From positions 3,857,001 through 3,921,000 of the forward strand of contig NZ_CP059732.1 of NCBI RefSeq assembly GCF_014117325.1: 64,000 nucleotides of DNA, in the 5' to 3' direction. Source of the DNA: Spirosoma foliorum (GTDB lineage: Bacteria > Bacteroidota > Bacteroidia > Cytophagales > Spirosomataceae). The notes below the pieces were generated by a model that saw only the letters and a list, made by a program, of their open reading frames with translations, searched no databases and had not been told where the DNA came from. Numbering within the stretch: position 1 is the first letter of the stretch; each line of letters opens with the position of its first letter. This document shows positions 35,106 to 43,036 of the stretch, piece after piece. The translations under genes and the position numbers were made by a program.

Positions 35106-36813
35106 AGCTTTTTAAGGAATCTAAAATTTGGGAAACACGATTTGAAAAAGGCGTTTGAATACCAAAGCGCTCGATGGGAATGGATTCGTCCCGCTCGAAA
35201 CGGTTGATAAAACCCATAAGGCCGACGCTCAACGCGTAGCCTTTTGGGTCTAGTAGATCGATGCCAATCGTACTCAGCTGTTCGGGTGACATGAATGGGT
35301 ACGGATTGAGCTTATTGATCAGCTTAAAACGGAGTGCGCGGGATGAGTCAGACCGGGCATAATAGTCCTGGAGCATACCGTCGATTTCTTCCAGTAGCCA
35401 GGGAGAGCCGATGCCTTGCGCCATCTCGTAGAGCTTCATCAGCAGATCACCCGACAGGGCTGCAAAGCGCCGGCCGTAATTCACGGTACAACCGATGTAG
35501 GCAGCGCCGTATCGTAGCCGCAATACACCGTCCAAGATGCGCTTGTGGGTGATCTCAAAGTATTCAGCCAGATATTCGCCTACCTGCCGGGCGGCTTCGA
35601 GAATCGATAAGATCTGCGATTCATTGAGCGCCTGGTCATTCTGTGGACCAGCTTCGCTACCGGTCGCCGTCCGCCGAATCTGAGCGCGCAGGGCCGCGAC
35701 TTTTTTCTGAATGTACTCCAGACTCAGCAGTGGCGCATCGATCCAGCCAGCCGGTGGACGCAGATCAGCGTCTTCCTTGTCTTTGGGCACTGGAATCGGG
35801 ATGCGACCGCCCGGTCCACCCGGTGGCCGTTTTTTCTTACACCGTGGACACTTACGGCGAATAGGCTCTACATCAGCCCGAATCTCTCCACGCCCATCCA
35901 AGCTAGGATATTCAACATAGCCATTCTGGCAACGGTATCCCTCTTCCGTCTGATAGTCGCAACTTCTGGCCTCTTCTTCCATATGCCAGAAGTTGGCAAA
36001 GGCCGCTTTGAGGTCATTGCTGTGCATGGCGCCATCGCCGAAAATATACCGATCCAACAGGCCCAGACTGGGGCGAATCAGCGTATTGGAGGCCAGTGGG
36101 TTGGTATCGTCGACGTCAGCCCACACTTTGAAGGCAGGACAAAAGCCCAGGTTGTGGGGTTCGCGCAGAATCTCCTTCCATTCAGCTGACCCATCAACTT
36201 TCTGGAAAATCGCAAAATCGGACTCGTCGAAGAGTGCTCGTTGGTTCCGCGTATCCGTATCGAAATAGGCGAACTTCATCAATCCTTCTTTGTTGGGGCC
36301 ACTAGCGGCTTCAGCTTTCTGGATTTTATCGGTTCGCAATAGATACGGGTACGGCTCAGGAAAATCCGTTTTCTGCTCGGCAGGCAGATCAATGACAATC
36401 AGCGAGTTCGGCGCGTTAAACAACGCATTGTGACATTTGCGGGTTACAAAGCCGTTTATGTCAATTCGCTCGATGTACTGCTCGGCATCCATCTGCAACT
36501 TTTCATCGGATAGCTCGATGGCGATGTAACGATCCTGAGCCCCGTGCACAGCGGCAGCCGAATCAGAAATATCATCGACGAGCTCATTGCTCACCAGTGG
36601 CCATACGATATCGCGCTTTAACTGATCAAGCGTCGAAATCGACGGAATAGTCGGTTCGAGGTACTCGGCTACCCATTTCTTCCAATAGGGCGACGCCGAA
36701 GCCGCGTCGGGGGCAGCTTCGGCGTGTAACCGGTGGCGCTGATCGTCGAGCAGGGCCTGACGGAGCAGCTTCGAATCGGCCTTTTTAACTATTGGATCGT
36801 TGGGCGTAAGCAT
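34975..36813 (-). CDS. Portal protein with zinc-ribbon-like insertion
   Basis: 612 residues. It lies in the portal slot two genes after large terminase, with the size and helix-rich second half of portals (RRTATGSEAGPQNDQALNES, EYFEITHKRILDGVLRLRYG). Residues about 281-325 hold CDYQTEEGYRC and CPRCKKK, a split four-Cys pattern like a zinc ribbon, not a standard portal feature. The last 40 residues are Pro/Asn/Gly-rich and coded in DNA shared with the next gene. The portal ring is the DNA channel and packaging docking site. Confidence 0.7.
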   Translation of the reverse strand: MLTPNDPIVKKADSKLLRQALLDDQRHRLHAEAAPDAASASPYWKKWVAEYLEPTIPSISTLDQLKRDIVWPLVSNELVDDISDSAAAVHGAQDRYIAIELSDEKLQMDAEQYIERIDINGFVTRKCHNALFNAPNSLIVIDLPAEQKTDFPEPYPYLLRTDKIQKAEAASGPNKEGLMKFAYFDTDTRNQRALFDESDFAIFQKVDGSAEWKEILREPHNLGFCPAFKVWADVDDTNPLASNTLIRPSLGLLDRYIFGDGAMHSNDLKAAFANFWHMEEEARSCDYQTEEGYRCQNGYVEYPSLDGRGEIRADVEPIRRKCPRCKKKRPPGGPGGRIPIPVPKDKEDADLRPPAGWIDAPLLSLEYIQKKVAALRAQIRRTATGSEAGPQNDQALNESQILSILEAARQVGEYLAEYFEITHKRILDGVLRLRYGAAYIGCTVNYGRRFAALSGDLLMKLYEMAQGIGSPWLLEEIDGMLQDYYARSDSSRALRFKLINKLNPYPFMSPEQLSTIGIDLLDPKGYALSVGLMGFINRFERDESIPIERFGIQTPFSNRVSQILDSLKSYVDEIEPAKPPTSDPASGGNPNPRSGKSGQPNPANRKPAGAGK

Positions 36814-37029
36814 CTACTCGGCGGGGGTATCCTCTGTGGGTTGGGAAAGGGTAGGCACTAACGAATACCCCTCAGTTGTGGCCGTTTTGTTGGTCACGGC
36901 CTCCCAGCAAACAGTAGCGCCGGGTAGCTTTTGGGCCTCCAGGATGGCCTCAGCATGGGCATCCTCAAACTCTCGAACAATAGCCAGGTGTGGGCCTTCA
37001 GCTGGCTGGGTCATACGCAGTTTTTTCAC
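36814..37029 (-). CDS. Small phage protein upstream of portal
   Basis: 71 residues, acidic, with a helix (LAIVREFEDAHAEAILEAQK) and a Thr/Pro-rich tail. It overlaps the upstream gene by 4 bases (ATGA) and its stop abuts the portal ATG. No family was recognised. Confidence 0.5.
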   Translation of the reverse strand: MKKLRMTQPAEGPHLAIVREFEDAHAEAILEAQKLPGATVCWEAVTNKTATTEGYSLVPTLSQPTEDTPAE

Positions 37030-37646
37030 AACAGCTTATGGTTGAAGTTGAGATCAAACACTTTGCAAGAGCGGTACCAGCCTTTTTCCATCTCGAAGCG
37101 GAACATGAACTGCGTCAAATCGTGCAGCTGCATACCCGTTGGGTCACCGATGAAGATCGAGTGAAACGGAATGGGTTTAAAGTCATCGGTCATGATGACC
37201 TGCCGATCGCCCAAAAAGAAGATACCGCCGAGGGTATCAAAGTCAGCGTTTTGATTGCCGCGGGCAAACAGGTCCTCAAACTGGCCGTATTGGGTTGGAT
37301 TGAGACCGGTATACTTACCCGTAAAAGTCGGCACAGTCTGACCACGCATAATGGTGATGCCGTCGGGCGTGGTGTTGTCATTGCTCCCCACCGTGACAGG
37401 TTCAGTACCGGTTAGCTCAGGGCCGTAGATTTTGGGCTTGGGCAGAATCATTTTACTGATATCCGATGCGGCCTGCAGGGCTGTGTAGGTACCCTGCGCT
37501 AAGGTTGAGGTGGCGTCGCCAATGGCGGCCGTTTGGGGTAACTCGAAATAACCGATGCGTTTGGCCTGCCCGAGCAGGGTCATGCAGTTAGACGCCGTAA
37601 TCTGAGCAGCCGTGCCAGTGATGGCATTGCAGGAGAGAAATTTCAT
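37026..37646 (-). CDS. Phage structural protein, unknown (leader-controlled)
   Basis: 206 residues, beta-rich with Gly/Thr-rich loops (YGPELTGTEPVTVGSNDNTT; TIMRGQTVPTFTGKY) and a C-terminal MEKGWYRSCKVFDLNF. It lies between large terminase and portal and is preceded by leader element copy 6 and a TATTTTTG box, suggesting high late expression. It could be a decoration or tail-tube-like protein; neither is shown by sequence. Confidence 0.5.
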   Translation of the reverse strand: MKFLSCNAITGTAAQITASNCMTLLGQAKRIGYFELPQTAAIGDATSTLAQGTYTALQAASDISKMILPKPKIYGPELTGTEPVTVGSNDNTTPDGITIMRGQTVPTFTGKYTGLNPTQYGQFEDLFARGNQNADFDTLGGIFFLGDRQVIMTDDFKPIPFHSIFIGDPTGMQLHDLTQFMFRFEMEKGWYRSCKVFDLNFNHKLL

Positions 37647-37676
37647 GACGGTTTGGAGATAAACTGAGAGTCAGTT

Positions 37677-37694
37677 GCCGCACCGTCCGTAGTG
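37677..37694 (-). promoter_or_regulatory. Repeated leader element, copy 6
   Basis: Minus strand CACTACGGACGGTGCGGC, 30 bases upstream of the ATG at 37646. A TATTTTTG box (37719-37712) lies 17 bases upstream and fits the Bacteroidota -7 element, although no good TTTG is present 19 bases before it. Confidence 0.7.
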
Positions 37695-37766
37695 GGGCAT
37701 GTGTTATAGGGCAAAAATATAATAAAAAACAATTGTTAATAAGGCTTACTTAAAATTATTGATATT

Positions 37767-39410
37767 CTAGGAATAGTCGGCCCCTTTGAAGTCGGGCCGT
37801 TTACGATTCAGTTCGAAGAATTCGCGCATAGCGATTGCGTCGCCAAAGTCAGGGGAACGGCCCCCCAGAAGGATCTTCTGTTCATCCTTATTGTTAATGC
37901 GAAGGCGCTTTGTTGGGTCAACCGCTATTTTGCGGATGGCTCGCAGGTCCGCCACAATCAGATCACGAATGTCGACGACTTTACCCTTTAGCTTGGTTTT
38001 AGTCGTGTTATGGCGGTTGTGGTTGTAGGTAGCCACGCCGGAAACAAACATGCCCGTTTCTACACTTTCATAAATCCATGTGTTATCAGCATTCAGACTA
38101 ACCCGCATAGCTCCCCCATTGATCCGGTTTGCATTTCGATAATAGACCTGGGTTTTGAGGTTTTCATAGTTTTCTTTTTCCCGGATTTGGGGATCATCGA
38201 GCGGCTTGCCATTATTTAAAAAACCAACGTAGCGGGGCTTCAACCCCAGCACGTCACCGCCGACCCCGTTCTGATCGACGAGCACGTTGTGTTCCTGAAT
38301 GCCAAACTTTGACCGTAAAAACTCAATGGCCGCAACAGCCTCGACTGAGTCATTCACCTTTAACACCACACAGCCGACAATTTCCCAGCCTATCCAGGCA
38401 TAGATTACCGTCCAGTCCCGGCCGAATTTGGCGATATCGGCCGTGATGTAGCGCGCAGGGGGCGCGCTGCCCAGGGGTGAAATCAGGTAGTTGCCAAAGA
38501 TGGACGAAACCGAGGCCGGATTATAGAGGGCGGCTCCATCAAAACGAACCTTCCAGTTCCCCTTTAAGAGCTTGTTTTGCTCAGCCTCGGGTAAAGACAT
38601 CAAAGCCGCCAGGTAGCCTGGATCATTCTGAAGTAAGATTTTATTATCGTAAATCTTACCAGGTATGAACGTGATGGACTTAGGCCGAACGCCGGCGTTT
38701 TCACCTTCGAACAGGTGGGGGGCTTTTTCAATAACCTCCTCGGCGGTATCTCCCCAGATCATTTCGTCCTTATCGACGGCCAGGTAACGAAGGACACCTA
38801 TACGCTCCTGAATGGGGTAGCCATAATTCGGATTGGGCGAACTGTCCGCCAGATTTTCTACCTGGTCAATCCACCACTCGATTAGTTCAGCGACAAAACT
38901 ATCCGGATCGGGATTACACGTAGCTTTCATAAACGAGCGTAACCCATTGGCATGTGGGTTACGATTTCGGGAAAGCATGTAGAAGAATTGAGTACGGGTA
39001 AAGTGGGTGAGCTCGTCAAAATAAATGGCCGGAATCTGCGAGCCCTGCCAGGCATGAATATCTTTCTCGTGCTGGAGGTGTCGAAATACAACTTTAGAGC
39101 CGTTGTAAAACGTCCAGTCCATGTCCGACAACCGACCACCACAAAGCGGGTAGATGGTGTTGGAGGTCGGTAGAATGGCCCCAGGGTTGGTAATTTCGGG
39201 GTAAGTTCTCCGGAAAAAGACGGATTCAAAATCAGGTAGTTTAGCGCAGTACCGAAGCGGATCAATCAGCATGGCGTAGGTTTTGCCTACACCAGCGGCC
39301 GCACCGGCAATCGTAATATCAGCTCTGGAGGCCATGAACTGATATTGAAAACCGGGCTGGGGCTGAATGACTTTTCGACCGTCCGACGGTGCGACCTGAT
39401 AATTACTCAT
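37767..39410 (-). CDS. Terminase large subunit (TerL)
   Basis: 547 residues. ATPase domain with Walker A GAAAGVGKT (36-44), an RRTYPEI segment, and Walker B IPAIYFDE (about 126-133). The C-terminal RNase-H-like nuclease domain begins with TADIAKFGRD (about 318) and has VDQNGVGGD and DFGDAIAM later. It cuts concatemeric DNA and drives packaging through the portal. It overlaps the small-subunit-like gene by 8 bases. Confidence 0.9.
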   Translation of the reverse strand: MSNYQVAPSDGRKVIQPQPGFQYQFMASRADITIAGAAAGVGKTYAMLIDPLRYCAKLPDFESVFFRRTYPEITNPGAILPTSNTIYPLCGGRLSDMDWTFYNGSKVVFRHLQHEKDIHAWQGSQIPAIYFDELTHFTRTQFFYMLSRNRNPHANGLRSFMKATCNPDPDSFVAELIEWWIDQVENLADSSPNPNYGYPIQERIGVLRYLAVDKDEMIWGDTAEEVIEKAPHLFEGENAGVRPKSITFIPGKIYDNKILLQNDPGYLAALMSLPEAEQNKLLKGNWKVRFDGAALYNPASVSSIFGNYLISPLGSAPPARYITADIAKFGRDWTVIYAWIGWEIVGCVVLKVNDSVEAVAAIEFLRSKFGIQEHNVLVDQNGVGGDVLGLKPRYVGFLNNGKPLDDPQIREKENYENLKTQVYYRNANRINGGAMRVSLNADNTWIYESVETGMFVSGVATYNHNRHNTTKTKLKGKVVDIRDLIVADLRAIRKIAVDPTKRLRINNKDEQKILLGGRSPDFGDAIAMREFFELNRKRPDFKGADYS

Positions 39411-39825
39411 TGGGTTCTTGTGCCGGCGGAATGTTAGAAGGTGGTGGGTCTAATCGGCCGTTTTCAGGTAGCATCAGCATAACGCCCAGCGGATTATTAG
39501 CATCGCCACCCAGTTTGATAGGCTGAGGAACCCGGCCCTCTGTGCGGTTCAGCACTTCTTTGATGGCTTTGATATCGCCACCCATTGCCATTTGCAGAAG
39601 TCTGGCTGCAATAAATTGATTGATGGTCTGCTCACCATTGGTCGAAAGAGTAGACTTTACCGGATCTCCCCGTTCCCCATTTTTGGTTTTAACGAGCGTA
39701 ATTTCCAATTCATCACTATCCCCCAGTTCGCGCAAAAACTGAGTAATCGGGCCTTTTGGCCGACCACCCGGATTACCAGATTGACCTGGCTTAAATTGAT
39801 TCAGCTCTTGATTCGGAATTGGCAT
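39403..39825 (-). CDS. Small terminase-like DUF5681 protein
   Basis: 140 residues. The N-terminus FKPGQSGNPGGRPKG is the DUF5681 hallmark; a helical centre (TINQFIAARLLQMAMGGDIKAI) and disordered Pro-rich tail follow. DUF5681 proteins sit immediately before TerL in many phages and are thought to recognise DNA for packaging. Confidence 0.75.
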   Translation of the reverse strand: MPIPNQELNQFKPGQSGNPGGRPKGPITQFLRELGDSDELEITLVKTKNGERGDPVKSTLSTNGEQTINQFIAARLLQMAMGGDIKAIKEVLNRTEGRVPQPIKLGGDANNPLGVMLMLPENGRLDPPPSNIPPAQEPNE

Positions 39826-39870
39826 AGCCTGCGCCTGTTATTCGCCTGTTCTCAGGCGGTAATCTTATTG

Positions 39871-40245
39871 TCATTTGGGTTTCCAATCTCCCTGCAGTAG
39901 CCTTAGTCTTTCCCGGTAATCTAGAGGAAGATTTAAATTCACCATTGGACCTTTCTCCAGATTTTCAGGAAGCTTTTCAAGCCATTCTAAAAAAACGACA
40001 TACTTATCCATCATACAGCTGGAGAGTTCGACGTACGAGGTGCAGTGCTCCGGAAAAGTATGAATGGCCAAATGGGACTCGCCAAGTAGCCAAAGCGCAG
40101 TCCAGCCCTCAGGCTCAAAGTGATGTTCTGTAAAATGCAGGACGTTGAAGGTCGCCAGGGTGAGGATTCGGTCAAATTCCTCCTTCAGCGTCTTCGGATT
40201 GGTGATCGGTATCCATACCGAATGATTCCAAATCTTCGGGCTCAT
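39871..40245 (-). CDS. SpeD-family S-adenosylmethionine decarboxylase-like protein
   Basis: 124 residues from the ATG at 40245 (MSPKIWNHSV; the frame opens to 40302). It has the pyruvoyl-enzyme signature HFEPEGWTALWLLGESHLAI, with predicted self-cleavage between Glu56 and Ser57, His62 in IHTFPEH and Cys77 in SSCM. The spacings Ser+5 to His and Ser+20 to Cys equal those of Ser63/His68/Cys83 in the Thermotoga enzyme. SpeD makes decarboxylated AdoMet for spermidine; phage-type homologues may decarboxylate Orn or Arg. It sits between a methyltransferase gene (74-base overlap) and terminase. Confidence 0.8.
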   Translation of the reverse strand: MSPKIWNHSVWIPITNPKTLKEEFDRILTLATFNVLHFTEHHFEPEGWTALWLLGESHLAIHTFPEHCTSYVELSSCMMDKYVVFLEWLEKLPENLEKGPMVNLNLPLDYRERLRLLQGDWKPK

Positions 40246-41605
40246 AAACGATTTCGGGAAAATGGGTTTTAATTTGACGAGGATCGCCTTTATAAAAAAC
40301 AAGAACCTGTTGGTGGGTCTTAACCACTTTCCGGTGTTTCATCTGGCCACTGGCCCGGATAGCGGCATTACCGGCCTGCTCGATCAGAATGCATTCGTTA
40401 TAGAAGTGTAAACCGAACGAGCGCATGGTGTTGATAATATCCAGGTGAAAGCCGTAGTAAGCGCCGGTCGATTTATGACGGATGTCGCCGACGACGATGA
40501 CCGCGAACCGGTTTTGTTTCAAACAGGCCACTGAATGCAGAAAGGCCTCGTCGAGGATCTGGTAAAACTGCGCGTAGGTCTTCTGATTGCTGGCATCATT
40601 CTCCAGATCACTGTAAACTTCCAGGTCAAAATAAGGCGGACAAGAAAACAGCAGATCCTGACTTTCGGGCTCCAGATACGTGGCCACCTGTCGGCCGTCA
40701 GCGCAGATGTATTTGGCTGGCAGGCTTTCAGTATCCACTCGGGCCTGATTCAGATCGGCCTGCTCAGCCCGCAGTTCAATGCCGGTAAAGCTTATGCCCG
40801 AAGCTGAACAGACAAAGCCGAACACCGAATCACCCGCGAAGGGGTCAAAGGCCTGGCCACCATCAATTCCGAACCATTGAACAACCACCTCCGCTAAAAC
40901 CGGATCGAGCAGTGATACGCCGACGGGTAGGTTTGTCGATCGGACATAATGATTGGCTTCAAATTCTGCATTATCGAGCATTCTCCCTAATTTTTGCTCG
41001 ACGGCGGTCTTTTGGCGATAGTAGCTCGGATCATCCGCAGATTTTGACTTTCGAAGCGTAGCGTTTCGACTTTCACCGTAATCACCGATGCGTGTACGCC
41101 AGTGTTCCTTTCGCTCTTTCCAGTAGCCCTGACGGGTATCGAGAATACTGAAGGGCGGAACAATAAAACGTTTGGTGAGGCCACCCTCGTTTTGTTGAAT
41201 ACCCGCGCCTTTTTTACCAAAGCCGATGTCGTCCAGATCGATGTCGAAGTCTACCGCCAGCGATTCAATGACCTCTACATCAAAATCCAGATTTACCTGG
41301 CTGACTTTGTTATCGAGTAGCGCCAACTTTCGCCCCTCCGGAGAGTCAATGGTCAGGTCGGTCCGTTTGACAACGACGAGCTTGGTTCCATCGGTTTCGA
41401 CGACGATGACGTCCTCCATGCCTGAATCGATTGCCGCCTGGAGGGTCTTATTGCCGGCGATGACATTGCCAGCCTCATCGGCGAGGATTGAGCGGCCGGC
41501 ACCGAGTTCCTTAAGTGACTTGTTTAACAGCTTCGTCCCCTCAACGGTGCCTTTATTGGCATTACGCTGATCCGGTTTGATGCTGGAAATCTTTTCTGAC
41601 TTCAT
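40172..41605 (-). CDS. ParB-like domain fused to DNA methyltransferase
   Basis: 477 residues. Residues 1-130 resemble ParB/sulfiredoxin-type domains of phage methylases (LNKSLKELGAGRSILADEAG, VIAGNKTLQAA). Residues 250-460 form an N4/N6 methyltransferase: motif I DPFAGDSVFG (254-263), an acidic TGIEL (274-278), motif IV SCPPYFDLE (321-329). The S-C-P-P-Y form suggests an N4-cytosine or N6-adenine enzyme. There is no cognate nuclease nearby, so it probably protects or marks phage DNA. It is the first gene of the leftward late strand. Confidence 0.8.
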   Translation of the reverse strand: MKSEKISSIKPDQRNANKGTVEGTKLLNKSLKELGAGRSILADEAGNVIAGNKTLQAAIDSGMEDVIVVETDGTKLVVVKRTDLTIDSPEGRKLALLDNKVSQVNLDFDVEVIESLAVDFDIDLDDIGFGKKGAGIQQNEGGLTKRFIVPPFSILDTRQGYWKERKEHWRTRIGDYGESRNATLRKSKSADDPSYYRQKTAVEQKLGRMLDNAEFEANHYVRSTNLPVGVSLLDPVLAEVVVQWFGIDGGQAFDPFAGDSVFGFVCSASGISFTGIELRAEQADLNQARVDTESLPAKYICADGRQVATYLEPESQDLLFSCPPYFDLEVYSDLENDASNQKTYAQFYQILDEAFLHSVACLKQNRFAVIVVGDIRHKSTGAYYGFHLDIINTMRSFGLHFYNECILIEQAGNAAIRASGQMKHRKVVKTHQQVLVFYKGDPRQIKTHFPEIVYEPEDLESFGMDTDHQSEDAEGGI

Positions 41606-41621
41606 AATAAGAGGGTTTCGA

Positions 41622-41629
41622 CAAATATA
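41622..41629 (-). promoter_or_regulatory. -7 box of leftward promoter
   Basis: Minus strand TATATTTG fits TAnnTTTG and lies 16 bases before the methyltransferase ATG, predicting a very short leader. A -33 TTTG at the right spacing is not evident. The 115-base AT-rich gap (41606-41720) is the divergent control region between late and early genes. Confidence 0.45.
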
Positions 41630-41720
41630 TACAACAATTTACATTTTATTTTTTTGTTCTTTTTGTTGTTTTTTAGCCTTACAATGCCTTATTTTACAAT
41701 AAATCTAAAAGATAACATAA

Positions 41721-41930
41721 ATGGAAAATTCAACACAAACCCCGGCTCCCGTTACCCCGGCCGAGCTCCTAAAACGTCAGCTGGAGGGCTGGCGTGACAT
41801 GCACACGCTACTCAGCAAAAAGAATGAGGTGGAGCCCTCACACGAGACAGCTGTACAGATTGATTACTGCGCAGGGATGATTGAGCAGTTCGAAACGGAA
41901 TTGGCCATGTTAACCTCTTCTGCGCAATGA
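41721..41930 (+). CDS. Small helical protein of the RQLxxW family
   Basis: 69 residues: MENSTQTP, LLKRQLEGW, VQIDYCAGMIEQFETEL. It matches the protein at 22760 along its whole length and the C-terminal module of the HTH protein at 23084. It is the first gene of the rightward early operon. Function unknown; the regulator-linked relative suggests a protein-interaction module. Confidence 0.7.
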   Translation: MENSTQTPAPVTPAELLKRQLEGWRDMHTLLSKKNEVEPSHETAVQIDYCAGMIEQFETELAMLTSSAQ

Positions 41931-42253
41931 GAAAGCAAGCAATGATTCTGGCGCATGCGCTGAGAAAAACGGGGCTTTCGTTTGGGGAAGCTCAAAAACG
42001 GGCATGGGTGACTATCCGCCTGAAAGCCGAAATGCTGATCAAGCCAGTGAGCTTTTTCTATCTGAAAGAAAAAGGGGAGGAACGATTTGCCGTCGGCTAT
42101 TACGGAGCCGCACCGGCCACGACCACCGCACCCAAACCGGCCAAATCGGTACTGGCCATTCCGTACTACGATACGCTGGCCGATGGCTGGCGATCATTCC
42201 GGGCTGACCGGTTGATCCTTGACCGCACCGGCGGACCGGTTTGCAAAGCCTAA
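41927..42253 (+). CDS. WYL_2/SH3-like small phage protein
   Basis: 108 residues. An N-terminal helix (MILAHALRKTGLSFGEAQKRAW) precedes a small beta-barrel pattern (PVSFFYLKEKGEERFAVGYY ... GWRSFRADRLI) like the Sm/SH3-like DUF2693 fold found in Bacteroidota phages. Overlaps the upstream gene by 4 bases. Confidence 0.6.
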   Translation: MRKQAMILAHALRKTGLSFGEAQKRAWVTIRLKAEMLIKPVSFFYLKEKGEERFAVGYYGAAPATTTAPKPAKSVLAIPYYDTLADGWRSFRADRLILDRTGGPVCKA

Positions 42254-42275
42254 CCCATAAGTGATAAACTAAAAC

Positions 42276-42297
42276 GGCCCGGCCGTCTGGTCGGGCC
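42276..42297 (+). terminator. Hairpin between early genes
   Basis: GGCCCG (42276-42281) pairs with CGGGCC (42292-42297) around a 10-base loop, followed by an AU-rich stretch rather than a clean U run; perhaps a partial terminator. Confidence 0.5.
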
Positions 42298-42314
42298 ATA
42301 ATTCAACTTTTTAT

Positions 42315-42521
42315 ATGGAAAATAACGGAGATCAAAACGCCTTTCCGCTCGACCTAGGTGAAGGTATGGCACAACTTGGTTTGACTATACGCGAATACTT
42401 TGCTGCTAAGGCAATGGTCGGCATCATAGCCCAGGATGTTAACAATCAATACACGACCAAATCAATTGTATCAAGCGCAGTGGCTTTGGCTGATGCCCTT
42501 ATAGAAGAACTCAACAAATAG
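42315..42521 (+). CDS. Small phage protein (GLTIREYFAAKAM type)
   Basis: 68 residues. The GLTIREYFAAKAMVGI motif and ALADALIEEL end match a widespread small phage protein of early operons with no assigned function. Confidence 0.65.
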   Translation: MENNGDQNAFPLDLGEGMAQLGLTIREYFAAKAMVGIIAQDVNNQYTTKSIVSSAVALADALIEELNK

Positions 42522-42535
42522 CCCTCACAATCCTA

Positions 42536-43036
42536 ATGGACTTAAACGTATTAAGTGCTCCTTTGACCATTCACGAAATTGAGTGGAGGGTGCAATCTCA
42601 AACCAAGGATGGTCAGAAGATCATTGTGGTGCCGTACATCACCAATCGCTGTGTGATGCAACGCTTCGACGATCAGTTTGGCTGGGCGGGCTGGCAGAAC
42701 GAAATCAAGGAAATCGACGGCGGTTTTCTCTGCACGATCACGGCCATTCTGCCCGGTGGCGAAATGATCCGGAAGACCGACGGCGCGTCCCGAACCGGTA
42801 TCGAGCCGGTGAAGGGTGGCATCAGTGATGCCATGAAACGGGCCGCTGTTCAGTTTGGTTTGGGTCGGGGACTGTACGAATTCCCAAAAGTGCTGATTCA
42901 GACCACCGACAAATACATTCCCGACTGGGCGACCCCATTGCTTGATAAAATGGTGGAGAAACTCAACGCTGGCGGGGCGGTGCGTGATGTCGTTGTGCTG
43001 AAACCTGAACACGCAAAACCAGCTACGAAGCAATGA
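42536..43036 (+). CDS. Rad52-like single-strand annealing protein
   Basis: 166 residues. The pattern RCVMQRFDDQFGWAGWQNEI, GGFLCTITAILPGGEMI and GGISDAMKRAAVQFGLGRGL is the Rad52/Rad22 core. Phage proteins of this class anneal single-stranded DNA in replication-linked recombination. It is followed by a nuclease-fold protein, the usual exonuclease/annealase pairing. Shorter than eukaryotic Rad52, as normal for phages. Confidence 0.8.
   Translation: MDLNVLSAPLTIHEIEWRVQSQTKDGQKIIVVPYITNRCVMQRFDDQFGWAGWQNEIKEIDGGFLCTITAILPGGEMIRKTDGASRTGIEPVKGGISDAMKRAAVQFGLGRGLYEFPKVLIQTTDKYIPDWATPLLDKMVEKLNAGGAVRDVVVLKPEHAKPATKQ

Noticed and set aside
39379..39397. A GACCGTCCGACGGTGCGACC stretch near the terminase start, resembling the leader element
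   Set aside because: It lies inside the coding sequence of TerL and lacks the CTACGGACGG core; treated as chance similarity.
40172..41605. Methyltransferase as part of a restriction-modification system
   Set aside because: No restriction endonuclease gene is adjacent; it sits between phage packaging genes and has a ParB-like domain common in phage methylases.
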